From Gammaproteobacteria bacterium (GTDB lineage: Bacteria > Pseudomonadota > Gammaproteobacteria > UBA6429 > Thiohalophilaceae), in assembly GCA_026196045.1 (NCBI GenBank), contig JAPHRJ010000035.1, positions 1 through 43,334 on the forward strand: a DNA stretch of 43,334 nucleotides. The letters are read 5' to 3'. Below are positions 37,076 to 43,334 of this stretch, piece by piece. Within the stretch, counting starts at the first letter, position 1, and each line of letters starts with the position of its first letter. The position numbers were made by a program, and so were the translations under genes. The notes below the pieces were generated by a model, which was not told where the DNA came from, did no database searches, and was given only the letters and a program-made list of their open reading frames with translations.

Positions 37076-38609
37076 AATTTTTATATGTGGTATTACAATA
37101 TGGATGAGTGATTTGACCATTATCTTTCATGCCAATACCTCCATCTTGCTTCCGTTTAATGTGATCAATAGAAATTGAATTAATATGAATATAACCATGG
37201 CAAATGGTACATTTTGATGCATTCTCTAATGCGCTTGAGATAAACACTTCAGATTTTGTATTTTGATTAAAGTTGGGTGTCTTCGGTTGTTCCCCTAGAT
37301 AATCAATATTAATATATGGAAAGCTATGTTTTAGCTCGGCACCAATTTCATCTTTAGACTTTTTCTCAATCACCAAATCAATAATTCTTGAATACACTTC
37401 TTTTAATTGTTTGTAACCCTTTAATCCACTTCCAAATTTAATTGTGACTTGGTTTGTTACGTATTTAAAGCTCAAAAGAGATGACTCAATCGCCTCTCTG
37501 TTATCAATAAATTTATTGAAATAGTTATTTTTCTCGAAATCCTTAATCATCTCGATCCAAGCCATAAACGCAGTAGGTTGATAACGGCCTTTTTCACTAT
37601 AAAAGTAAACGGCAGGGTGAAGTCCCAGAGATGAAGGATGGGTTGTTGTAAATCTACGAATGATTTTGTTTGTGTTTTTTAAGTAATTAATTGTTTCCTG
37701 ACCAGTTATATCCTCTGACACTTCCTTCTCGGAAACATCATTCGCCAGCTTAACCAAGTCAAATATTAGTGGTAAGGTTCTGGATGAATAGCCTTTTCCT
37801 GCCAGGGGTAGATCCAAAGTTTTTATGGGTGTTTTTATTTCTGGAGTAAATAGCCAGTCGTTTATTTCTTTCGCTAGTTTCTCTACGGTATCTTGCATAT
37901 CCGGATCAAATAGCTTCCAATATTTATGACCTGAACCAGAGCGAAGAATTGCTCTTGATGCCATCGCATATGGCTTTTTTCTGGCTTTAAGTAAAGAAAT
38001 TTCAGTATCGCTTATCGGAGTTGCTTTTTGGTTAATCGTAAAGAAGGAAGATTCTGCTTTTTCAGCGCTACCAGTAACCCACTGGAGCTGAAGCGACAAA
38101 AAACCAAGCTTGTTTGCTGATGACAATAATTCGGGATTTGCTTGATCAGGATTTTTGATGGCATCTATGTGGCTTATATAGGAGCCCACCTCTTTATTCA
38201 CATGACGCTTTGTTTGCTCAGCTACTTTCTTTTGTTCATTGTCAACATCATGATTAAAGAACGCTTGTGAAATAAATCCATCACCATAATCATCATTTAC
38301 CCATGCAATCAAAGCGCTTAACCTATGTGCACCATCAATTACAAATGTATACTGCCCTGCCTGCCATAAAATGATTGAAGGTATTAAGTCCCCCTCAATA
38401 AAGCTTTTTACAAACGAAGCAATCTTATTCTTGTCCCAGTCTGAGGTTTCTCTCTGAAAATCAGGCTTTCTCAACGATGAATAAAAAAATCCTTGCCCTT
38501 TAACGAGCTCACTGACTTTAAGACGATCAGCAAGATTTTGTGCACCAGCTCCAGAATCTACTTCAAAGTCCTCTCTTGGAATAAGTGCGTCCAAATTGAT
38601 TTTTGCCAT
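37074..38609 (-). CDS. DUF262 and HNH domain nuclease-like protein (cassette 2)
   Basis: A 511-residue protein. The N-terminal DUF262 (ParB/GmrS-like) region has PDFQR (49-53) and VIDGAHRLSAL (90-100), the DGxxR motif at D92-R96; in the family this part binds or hydrolyses nucleotides. The C-terminus is an HNH nuclease: C467-TI-C470, D482-H483, N497, and H502-PYC505-N506. It resembles single-chain relatives of the GmrSD type IV restriction enzymes, which cut modified DNA, though typical GmrD partner features are absent. It is the sole gene of its cassette, between sites B and C. A defence role is likely; the target is unknown. Confidence 0.82.
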   Translation of the reverse strand: MAKINLDALIPREDFEVDSGAGAQNLADRLKVSELVKGQGFFYSSLRKPDFQRETSDWDKNKIASFVKSFIEGDLIPSIILWQAGQYTFVIDGAHRLSALIAWVNDDYGDGFISQAFFNHDVDNEQKKVAEQTKRHVNKEVGSYISHIDAIKNPDQANPELLSSANKLGFLSLQLQWVTGSAEKAESSFFTINQKATPISDTEISLLKARKKPYAMASRAILRSGSGHKYWKLFDPDMQDTVEKLAKEINDWLFTPEIKTPIKTLDLPLAGKGYSSRTLPLIFDLVKLANDVSEKEVSEDITGQETINYLKNTNKIIRRFTTTHPSSLGLHPAVYFYSEKGRYQPTAFMAWIEMIKDFEKNNYFNKFIDNREAIESSLLSFKYVTNQVTIKFGSGLKGYKQLKEVYSRIIDLVIEKKSKDEIGAELKHSFPYINIDYLGEQPKTPNFNQNTKSEVFISSALENASKCTICHGYIHINSISIDHIKRKQDGGIGMKDNGQITHPYCNTTYKN

Positions 38610-38639
38610 ATCTTAGTAGATCCTATATTGAATGTTTTT

Positions 38640-38711
38640 AGCTGACGACTCAGCTCACGGGGTTTTGCGAAGCGCAGCGTAGCAAAATCCCGGTGCAGCG
38701 CCTTGTTATGT
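38640..38711 (-). other. attC-like site B
   Basis: The clearest site. On the minus strand it starts with R'' ACATAAC (38711-38705) followed by AAGGCGCTGCA, then a long stem CGGGATTTTGC / GCAAAACCCCG with one mismatch around TACGCTGCGCTTC. It ends TGAGTC then R' GTCAGCT (38646-38640; one change from GTT). Length 72 bp; it follows the Cas2-like stop codon by 5 bp. It closely resembles attC sites of marine gammaproteobacterial integrons. Confidence 0.82.
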
Positions 38712-38715
38712 GTCT

Positions 38716-38991
38716 TCATTTTAGATTGTTTTGAAGCCAAGAAGTTACCTCGTCTCCCAGCCCAAACCACGCAGCAGGCGCATTAACAAGTCCTACGAAT
38801 AGTTGGTCATTTGAGTCCATTACTTCCATAATTGCATCCCTTATTTGTACTTCTGATTCGTCAGAAATAACAATATATGAAGAGCCACCTAACTTGGCCC
38901 ACCCAGGTTGTCTTTTAATTACATTATGAACACGTTCGTAATTTTTACCGGGGGTATTAAGGTCGTACGATATAATAAATGTTCTACTCAT
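38716..38991 (-). CDS. Cas2-like (SinR-type) ferredoxin-fold protein (cassette 1)
   Basis: A 91-residue protein with the Cas2/VapD-like fold pattern: an N-terminal strand with FIISYDLNTPGKNYERVH, the middle WAKLGGSSYIVIS and a C-terminal strand LFVGLV with AAWFGLG. It matches the stand-alone proteins often labelled Cas2 or SinR family that occur outside CRISPR loci, commonly in cassettes and defence islands; relatives include the VapD mRNA interferases. No CRISPR repeats or other cas genes are present. Its ATG overlaps the HEPN stop (ATGA), so the two are co-translated and probably form one functional pair. Confidence 0.82.
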   Translation of the reverse strand: MSRTFIISYDLNTPGKNYERVHNVIKRQPGWAKLGGSSYIVISDESEVQIRDAIMEVMDSNDQLFVGLVNAPAAWFGLGDEVTSWLQNNLK

Positions 38992-39722
38992 TTCGCCTCC
39001 ATGATTTCATGGATTGTTGCTGCAAAAAGTCTTACAAACTCTATACATTCTTTTGCATATTTTATGGTTATTTCATTTTCCTTATGTGGCATTTGATTTA
39101 AATTATAATCTCCACTATGTGCAATAACATGCCTTCTATTTGTAAAGGTAGTTAGCTTTCTTTTTAGGTTTTTTTCGTTTATATCGGCTTTTATAGCAAC
39201 TTCAGAAAATATGTCTTTATAACCAATCATATTTAAATAGGTCGTAATTTTCCATTCGCCTTGAAATGATTTTGTTTCAAAATCACTTTTTATTGTCTGT
39301 TCTATTGTTTCTAGAATATTGTAATTTCTTGCGGCATCTAATAGCTTATCTTGATTTAGAAGATTTTTAACATATATGGATAATTCTTTGTTTAGCGGTT
39401 TTGTATTATCAGATATTATTTTTGTGATTTCTGACACAATTAGTTTTCTAAAAAAAGCATCTAAAGCTGATATAGACAGTACTACTGCCGCCCTATAACA
39501 ATCACAATAATGTTCGTCTGAAATCGCATCAACTGTCTCAGTGGAATCGTGAACATCAATTAAATTTTCAGCTCTAATGATGCACTTCTCAAATACTTCA
39601 AATGAAGTTATAGATATTAATTCATCTTTGGAGCTTGAAGGAATTGCACTAACTTTGGGGTTTTCTCCCCCGTTTTTAGCACCTCCTTTTGTTACTTTTT
39701 CACTCATCTCATCTGCTCGCAT
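38988..39722 (-). CDS. RiboL-PSP-HEPN-like protein (cassette 1)
   Basis: A 244-residue protein with a low-complexity start (about 1-35, Gly/Lys/Ser-rich), a helix YRAAVVLSISALDAFFRKLI (about 76-95) and the HEPN catalytic motif R197-HVIA-H202 in NRRHVIAHSGDY. This matches RiboL-PSP-HEPN/MAE_28990-type proteins, presumed RNA nucleases. The Met at residue 6 (39707) is an alternative start. It is translationally coupled (ATGA) to a Cas2-like protein, suggesting a toxin-partner or two-part defence system. It starts 38 bp after attC-like site A. AT-rich codon use contrasts with the flanking flagellar genes. Confidence 0.8.
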   Translation of the reverse strand: MRADEMSEKVTKGGAKNGGENPKVSAIPSSSKDELISITSFEVFEKCIIRAENLIDVHDSTETVDAISDEHYCDCYRAAVVLSISALDAFFRKLIVSEITKIISDNTKPLNKELSIYVKNLLNQDKLLDAARNYNILETIEQTIKSDFETKSFQGEWKITTYLNMIGYKDIFSEVAIKADINEKNLKRKLTTFTNRRHVIAHSGDYNLNQMPHKENEITIKYAKECIEFVRLFAATIHEIMEAK

Positions 39723-39759
39723 TAATAAGAAATCGCATTGCTATTAATCAGTGTGTTAC

Positions 39760-39827
39760 ACATAACAGTATATTAACCCGCTTACGCAGTATTACTAATA
39801 CTGCCGACGCGACCTGGTGTGTTATTG
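39760..39827 (-). other. attC-like site A
   Basis: On the minus strand: R'' CAATAAC (39827-39821), an inner perfect inverted repeat CAGTATTA-G-TAATACTG flanked by further short pairing, and R' GTTATGT (39766-39760). Length 68 bp. R' is exactly complementary to R'' of site B (ACATAAC), marking the two ends of cassette 1. Confidence 0.65.
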
Positions 39828-40074
39828 AGTGATGCTGCCAGGAATTTTTCGCAGCAATAATTATTTTGTGAGGAATGCCTGTTGTTTGAATAATCGTATC
39901 TGGACATTTGTTTCATTGGCGGGACATTCCTTTGTTCGTGGCTTTTTATTAGCTTAACGCCAGTATGGTTTTAGTGCAATTAAGTGGAGATTGTTTTGTA
40001 ACGATGAAAAAATAATCAATCTTAATTTAATATCTCTGGGTTGAATTCCCCACTGCTTGAAGCGATGTTCTGCT

Positions 40075-40152
40075 GTAGATACCTTTCACTCTGCGGGCAC
40101 CATGAGGCGTACTTTAAGCCGCATCATATTTTGTACGCCTAAAGGTATCTAC
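40075..40152. repeat. Nested inverted repeat upstream of fleQ
   Basis: GTAGATACCTTT (40075-40086) pairs perfectly with AAAGGTATCTAC (40141-40152), and AGGCGTAC (40105-40112) pairs with GTACGCCT (40133-40140). The right arms are contiguous (20 nt), while the left arms are split by an 18-nt bulge; the terminal loop is 20 nt. No T run follows on either strand. It could be a structured RNA, a small palindromic element or a recombination site. Confidence 0.75.
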
Positions 40153-40280
40153 ATAAGTTAATACCCCGTCAGCTTACTGCTGGGTTGTTTATTCATACTC
40201 ACTACACATACACATAGTAAGGGTGTCAAAAAATAAGGCACTTCTAATACACTAATGTTCTTCCCTTAAACGACAAAATT

Positions 40281-40308
40281 TTGACTTTTACCTTGGTGCT
40301 GCTAATAT
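40281..40308 (+). promoter_or_regulatory. Candidate sigma-70 promoter for fleQ
   Basis: TTGACT (40281-40286), 16-base spacer, TAATAT (40303-40308). The -35 is one base from consensus, the -10 is weaker. It would give a leader of about 115 nt. A housekeeping promoter is expected for the master regulator. Confidence 0.4.
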
Positions 40309-40430
40309 CTAGATAATTTCATTAGTAATTTCCGCTCTAAGTGTGATTCCTGCTGCGTGGCATTCTTTGCCTGTTAGCCAGGTCTTTGCTTTAGCGAAAT
40401 AAACTGGTAGTTGCAAAGGAAAATAATAAT

Positions 40431-41879
40431 ATGTCTGATAAATCCGTGCTGCTAATCGATAGTGACACGCAACGGCAATACGATCTTGTCCAGTTGTTAG
40501 AGTTCATTGATTTTGGAACTGTCATCGCGACAGGTTATGGGGATTGGGGTGAGCTTGATAAACCTGAAGGTGGCTGGGATGCGGTCGTTATCGGTGGGGC
40601 CGGTGACGAACAGCAGACCCTTGCTGAAATCGAGCAAATTAAAGACAGGCATGGTCACAAAACGCCTATCCTGGTTGCGCGTCCAAGGAAGGAGGAAAGT
40701 AAGGCGCTTAGTCCGCCTGCGGTTGCAGGCGTTATTGAATTGCCTGCCAAATACCGTCAGTTTCAACATGCCTTACATCAGGCCGATATTTACCAGCGTT
40801 CAGGCAATGCGTCGAGCAGTGTTAAAACCCTGTTTCGTAGTCTTGTGGGTAACAGCCGTGGGATTCGTGAGATCCGCCGCCTGATTGATCAGGTTGCCGA
40901 TTCAGAAGCCAATGTCATGATTCTGGGTGAGTCGGGCACGGGTAAAGAAGTGGTTGCACGTAATCTGCATTATCATTCCAGTCGTCGTGATCAGGCGTTT
41001 GTTCCGGTTAACTGTGGCGCGATTCCTCCTGATCTTCTGGAAAGCGAACTGTTTGGCCATGAGAAGGGCGCGTTCACCGGTGCGATAAGTTCACGTCAGG
41101 GTCGTTTTGAAATGGCCAATGGTGGAACGTTGTTTCTCGATGAAATCGGTGACATGCCTTTGTCGATGCAGGTTAAGTTGCTGCGTGTGATTCAGGAACG
41201 CATGTTTGAACGCGTGGGTAGTAACAAAAGTATTAAAGCCAATGTGCGCATTATTGCGGCGACCCATCGTGATCTGGAAAAAGAAGTGGATGAAGGACGC
41301 TTCCGTGAAGATCTGTTTTATCGCCTGAATGTGTTTCCTATCGAAATGCCACCCCTGCGTGAGCGTACCGAAGATATTTCCCTGCTGATTGAAGAATTGA
41401 TCACCCGTATGGAATACGAAAAACGTGGTTCCGTGCGTTTAACCCAAAATGCGATTGCCGCTTTATGCCAGTACAAGTGGCTGGGCAATGTACGTGAGTT
41501 GTCTAATCTGATAGAACGTTTGATCATCATGTTCCCCAGTGGGGTGGTGGACATGCGTGACCTGCCCGAAAAATATCGACGCGATATTGCGGTGGCCGAC
41601 CTGCCTCAGGCGGATGACTCTCAGGATGCAGGCCTGGATAACTCTATGGAAGCCGATGTATTCCAGGAGCAGGATATTAATGCGCCTCTGCGTATCCCGG
41701 CTGATGGGCTGGATTTAAAAGAACATCTCACCAATCTTGAGTCTTCATTAATTCGTCAGGCACTGGAAGATGTGGATGGTGTTGTCGCCCATGCGGCCAA
41801 ACGCCTGAACATGCGCCGCACGACGCTGGTTGAGAAAATGCGTAAGTACGGCTTACAGCGCGTCGATAAAGTATCGTGA
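40431..41879 (+). CDS. fleQ: FleQ/FlrA, sigma-54-dependent master flagellar activator
   Basis: FleQ activates sigma-54 flagellar promoters and, in Pseudomonas, responds to c-di-GMP. 482 residues. Order: an N-terminal FleQ receiver-like domain (about 5-120); the LFRS motif (134-137), part of the c-di-GMP site in P. aeruginosa FleQ; an AAA+ domain (about 138-375) with Walker A GESGTGKE (166-173), the sigma-54 contact loop GAFTGA (213-218), Walker [12 protein letters not shown] and arginine-finger region [12 protein letters not shown]; and a C-terminal Fis-type helix-turn-helix ([20 protein letters not shown]). AAAGGAAA precedes the ATG. fleS and fleR follow. Likely targets are the sigma-54 promoters before flgA, flgB and fleS. 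Confidence 0.95.
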   Translation: MSDKSVLLIDSDTQRQYDLVQLLEFIDFGTVIATGYGDWGELDKPEGGWDAVVIGGAGDEQQTLAEIEQIKDRHGHKTPILVARPRKEESKALSPPAVAGVIELPAKYRQFQHALHQADIYQRSGNASSSVKTLFRSLVGNSRGIREIRRLIDQVADSEANVMILGESGTGKEVVARNLHYHSSRRDQAFVPVNCGAIPPDLLESELFGHEKGAFTGAISSRQGRFEMANGGTLFLDEIGDMPLSMQVKLLRVIQERMFERVGSNKSIKANVRIIAATHRDLEKEVDEGRFREDLFYRLNVFPIEMPPLRERTEDISLLIEELITRMEYEKRGSVRLTQNAIAALCQYKWLGNVRELSNLIERLIIMFPSGVVDMRDLPEKYRRDIAVADLPQADDSQDAGLDNSMEADVFQEQDINAPLRIPADGLDLKEHLTNLESSLIRQALEDVDGVVAHAAKRLNMRRTTLVEKMRKYGLQRVDKVS

Positions 41880-41936
41880 CCGGTTATAGTAATGGGGTGT
41901 CGTGAATTTGACTTACTCTTTTCAGGTATTTTTATC

Positions 41937-41954
41937 TTACTGATTTATCAGTAA
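41937..41954. promoter_or_regulatory. 18-bp palindrome upstream of the fleSR promoter
   Basis: TTACTGAT-TT-ATCAGTAA, a perfect inverted repeat starting 27 bp before the -24 element of the fleSR promoter. Its size and place suit a dimeric regulator such as FleQ, but it does not match the published FleQ-type palindrome closely. Confidence 0.4.
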
Positions 41955-41962
41955 AAACAAGA

Positions 41963-41979
41963 TAGGCATGGTTCTTGCT
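41963..41979 (+). promoter_or_regulatory. Sigma-54 promoter for fleSR
   Basis: TAGGCATGGTTCTTGCT: GG (41965-41966) and GC (41977-41978) separated by 10 bases, with a good TTGCT box; the T of TGG is A. Transcription would start near 41990, about 50 bp before fleS. FleQ-dependent transcription of fleSR is the known arrangement. Confidence 0.75.
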
Positions 41980-42038
41980 CCTTTGTCTGTGAACACGCTT
42001 AATGCGTCAGATTACAGGCAACAAACAGGGTTAGATCT

Positions 42039-43259
42039 ATGCTGCATGACGATACCGATCCACAAAACCTGACAAAGGCTTTTGCCGCTTTTAACGAGCT
42101 TTCCAGTCAGCTGACCGAGTCTTATCAGCAACTGGAATCGCGCGTTGCTGGCTTGAATGAAGAACTGCAGGCCACTCGCGACCAGCGTTATCAGGAACTC
42201 ACCGAAAAAGAACGTATTGCCAATCGCCTGGAATTATTACTACAGGTATTACCTGGTGGCGTCGTGGTGCTGGATGGTGACGGTATTATTCAGGAATGTA
42301 ATCCAGCCGCTATTGATTTACTCGGCGAGCCCTTACTGGGGATGGCCTGGGCCGAAGTGATTTCTCGCGCCTTTGCACCGCGTTCCGATGATGGTCATGA
42401 AATTTCACTGGGTGATGGTCGTCGCGTAAATATTTCTACCTGTCCCCTCGGTTCTGAGCCGGGACAAATTCTATTGATTACCAATGTCACCGAGATGCGC
42501 GTTTTACAGGATCGTGTCAGTCATCAACAACGGCTGGCGACCATGGGTGAAACGGCCGCATCACTGGCTCATCAAATTCGTACACCACTGTCTTCAGCCA
42601 TTCTGTATGCCTCTAACCTCAAACGTCAGCATCTGGATGATGAACAACGTATTCGTAGTGCAGAGAAAATTTTCTCGCGCTTGCGTCACCTCGAGCAGTT
42701 AGTCGACAACATGCTGGTCTATGCCCGTGGTGGCAAAGCCGGTGAAGAGTTTTTTACCGCCGATGTCCTGTTAGCCGACTTGCAACAGGTACTGGATAAC
42801 CAGTTACAGGGTAGTGACATTCATTTTATCTGGGATGATGAAACCGCCGGTTGTCGTCTTTATGGTAATCGACAAATGTTACTCAGTGGGTTGATCAACC
42901 TTGCCGTGAATGCGATTCAGGCGATGGATCAACAGGGTGAACTGCGTGCACTGGCACGAATCAATGAAGCCAATAACTTTGAGTTATTAATCAGTGACAC
43001 CGGCCCCGGTATTTCTGCTGAAGATCAGGAAAAAATATTTGATCCCTTTTATACCACTCGCCAGGAAGGCACCGGACTTGGTCTTGCCGTGGTGATGGCC
43101 ATTGCGCGTGCGCATAAAGGGGAAGTGTTATTGAAGTCTGAAGCCGGTAAGGGTACGAGTTTCATACTGGATCTACCGATATATCAAACGGCAAGAAATG
43201 CCGCTGAGGATACCGATCTTTCAAATCTGGAAGCTAGCTACATTCAACTTGCACAATGA
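42039..43259 (+). CDS. fleS: FleS/FlrB, flagellar sensor histidine kinase
   Basis: FleS phosphorylates FleR to turn on hook and basal-body genes. 406 residues, no membrane helix, so cytoplasmic as in the family. An N-terminal coiled coil (about 10-65) is followed by a PAS-like domain (about 65-150, LPGGVVVLDGDGIIQECNPA). Then come the dimerisation/phospho-acceptor region with His178 in SLAHQIRTPLSSA and the ATPase domain (about 240-385) with N box LAVNAIQAMD and G boxes DTGPGIS and GTGLGLAV. fleR starts 24 bp downstream; a sigma-54 promoter lies upstream. Confidence 0.94.
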   Translation: MLHDDTDPQNLTKAFAAFNELSSQLTESYQQLESRVAGLNEELQATRDQRYQELTEKERIANRLELLLQVLPGGVVVLDGDGIIQECNPAAIDLLGEPLLGMAWAEVISRAFAPRSDDGHEISLGDGRRVNISTCPLGSEPGQILLITNVTEMRVLQDRVSHQQRLATMGETAASLAHQIRTPLSSAILYASNLKRQHLDDEQRIRSAEKIFSRLRHLEQLVDNMLVYARGGKAGEEFFTADVLLADLQQVLDNQLQGSDIHFIWDDETAGCRLYGNRQMLLSGLINLAVNAIQAMDQQGELRALARINEANNFELLISDTGPGISAEDQEKIFDPFYTTRQEGTGLGLAVVMAIARAHKGEVLLKSEAGKGTSFILDLPIYQTARNAAEDTDLSNLEASYIQLAQ

Positions 43260-43283
43260 ATTTAATCTCATGAGGTTTTATCT

Positions 43284-43334
43284 ATGAACAACTCAAGCAT
43301 TCTGGTCGTCGAAGATGATGAGGCGCTCAGTGAA
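43284..43334 (+). CDS. fleR: FleR/FlrC response regulator (partial, 3' end outside window)
   Basis: Only the first 17 codons are present: MNNSSILVVEDDEALSE. The ILVVEDDEAL pattern, with paired acidic residues at positions 10-11, is the start of a response-regulator receiver domain. GAGG lies at good distance before the ATG. Position 24 bp after fleS marks it as FleR, the sigma-54-dependent partner regulator; the rest lies outside the window. Confidence 0.85.
   Translation, partial: MNNSSILVVEDDEALSE

Larger units (their letters stand above)
36172..39827 (-). mobile_element. Integron-like gene-cassette array without integrase (CALIN-like)
   Basis: Four single-strand-foldable sites (A 39760-39827, B 38640-38711, C 37012-37075, doubtful D 36172-36247) separate one-to-two-gene units, all on the minus strand, each gene starting 20-40 bp after a site. 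Cassette ends match as they should if each unit once circularised: site A ends GTTATGT and site B begins ACATAAC (7/7 complementary); site B ends GTCAGCT and site C begins AGCTAAC (6/7). The cargo is HEPN plus Cas2-like, DUF262-HNH, and HEPN genes. No integrase or attI is in the window. The array lies between fleQ and the surface-decoration operon. Confidence 0.72.
39828..40430. other. Gap between the cassette array and fleQ
   Basis: About 600 bp with no convincing gene. It holds a nested inverted repeat (40075-40152) and a candidate sigma-70 promoter for fleQ (40281-40308), both listed separately. No integrase fragment and no attI-like sequence were recognised here. Confidence 0.6.

Noticed and set aside
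38716-38991. Evidence for a CRISPR-Cas locus from the Cas2-like gene
   Set aside because: No repeat-spacer array, Cas1 or other cas gene is present; the protein belongs to the stand-alone Cas2/SinR-like group.
40358-40370. TGGCATTCTTTGC, a sigma-54-like element before fleQ
   Set aside because: GG and GC are only 8 bases apart instead of the required 10.

Overview
The window is about 43 kb of a gammaproteobacterial chromosome of moderate G+C content. The evidence is the zipA-ligA junction at the left edge, a polar-type flagellar regulon controlled by FleQ/FleS/FleR with FlgM, and flagellar gene order like that of Pseudomonas, Vibrio and Shewanella relatives. I cannot fix the genus.

Left part (1-9.5 kb), housekeeping and envelope genes: the 3' end of zipA, ligA, a hypothetical gene convergent with ligA, a P-loop ATPase followed by a MetA-type homoserine acyltransferase, a possible 39-codon gene, a double-CDGSH iron-sulfur protein, a two-gene operon (DUF4105-type envelope protein and a lipoprotein alpha/beta hydrolase), a DUF3015-type exported protein and tRNA-Arg(CCT). 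A degenerate direct copy of the tRNA 3' end lies about 190 bp from the tRNA.

Middle (9.6-30.6 kb), flagellum and chemotaxis: flgN, flgM and flgA on the minus strand. On the plus strand are cheV, cheR, flgBCDEFGHIJKL, fliC, flaG, fliD, fliS, a FliT-like gene and an atypical PilZ gene. A canonical PilZ gene faces them. Promoters readable in the sequence give a regulatory tier map: sigma-54 sites before flgA, flgB and fleS, and sigma-28 sites before flgM, cheV and probably fliC.

Right-middle (30.8-36 kb), minus strand: a histidine phosphatase, a small exported zinc metallopeptidase, and a tight operon reading TagD-type cytidylyltransferase/Gfo-Idh fusion, class V aminotransferase, LicD, and an unknown small protein. 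I read the operon as a surface-decoration module. It could make a CDP-activated amino-alcohol (CDP-serinol-like) and transfer its phosphoryl group onto a glycan. Two translational oddities stand out. The fusion gene's conserved first strand lies upstream of its first usable ATG, with a TAA in frame before it. LicD is preceded by two 20-nt tandem copies of its own start region, forming stop-start-coupled mini-ORFs.

Right (36.2-39.8 kb), minus strand: an apparent integron-like gene-cassette array with no integrase in view (CALIN-like). Three attC-like sites and one doubtful one delimit cassettes that carry a HEPN gene plus a Cas2-like gene, a DUF262-HNH nuclease-like gene, and a second HEPN gene. 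The 7-bp core ends match across cassette 1 exactly (GTTATGT/ACATAAC) and across cassette 2 in 6 of 7 positions, as expected for cassettes inserted as circles. All the cargo looks like defence or toxin proteins.

Right edge (40.4-43.3 kb): fleQ, fleS and the first 17 codons of fleR. FleQ keeps the LFRS motif linked to c-di-GMP binding, which fits the two PilZ genes.
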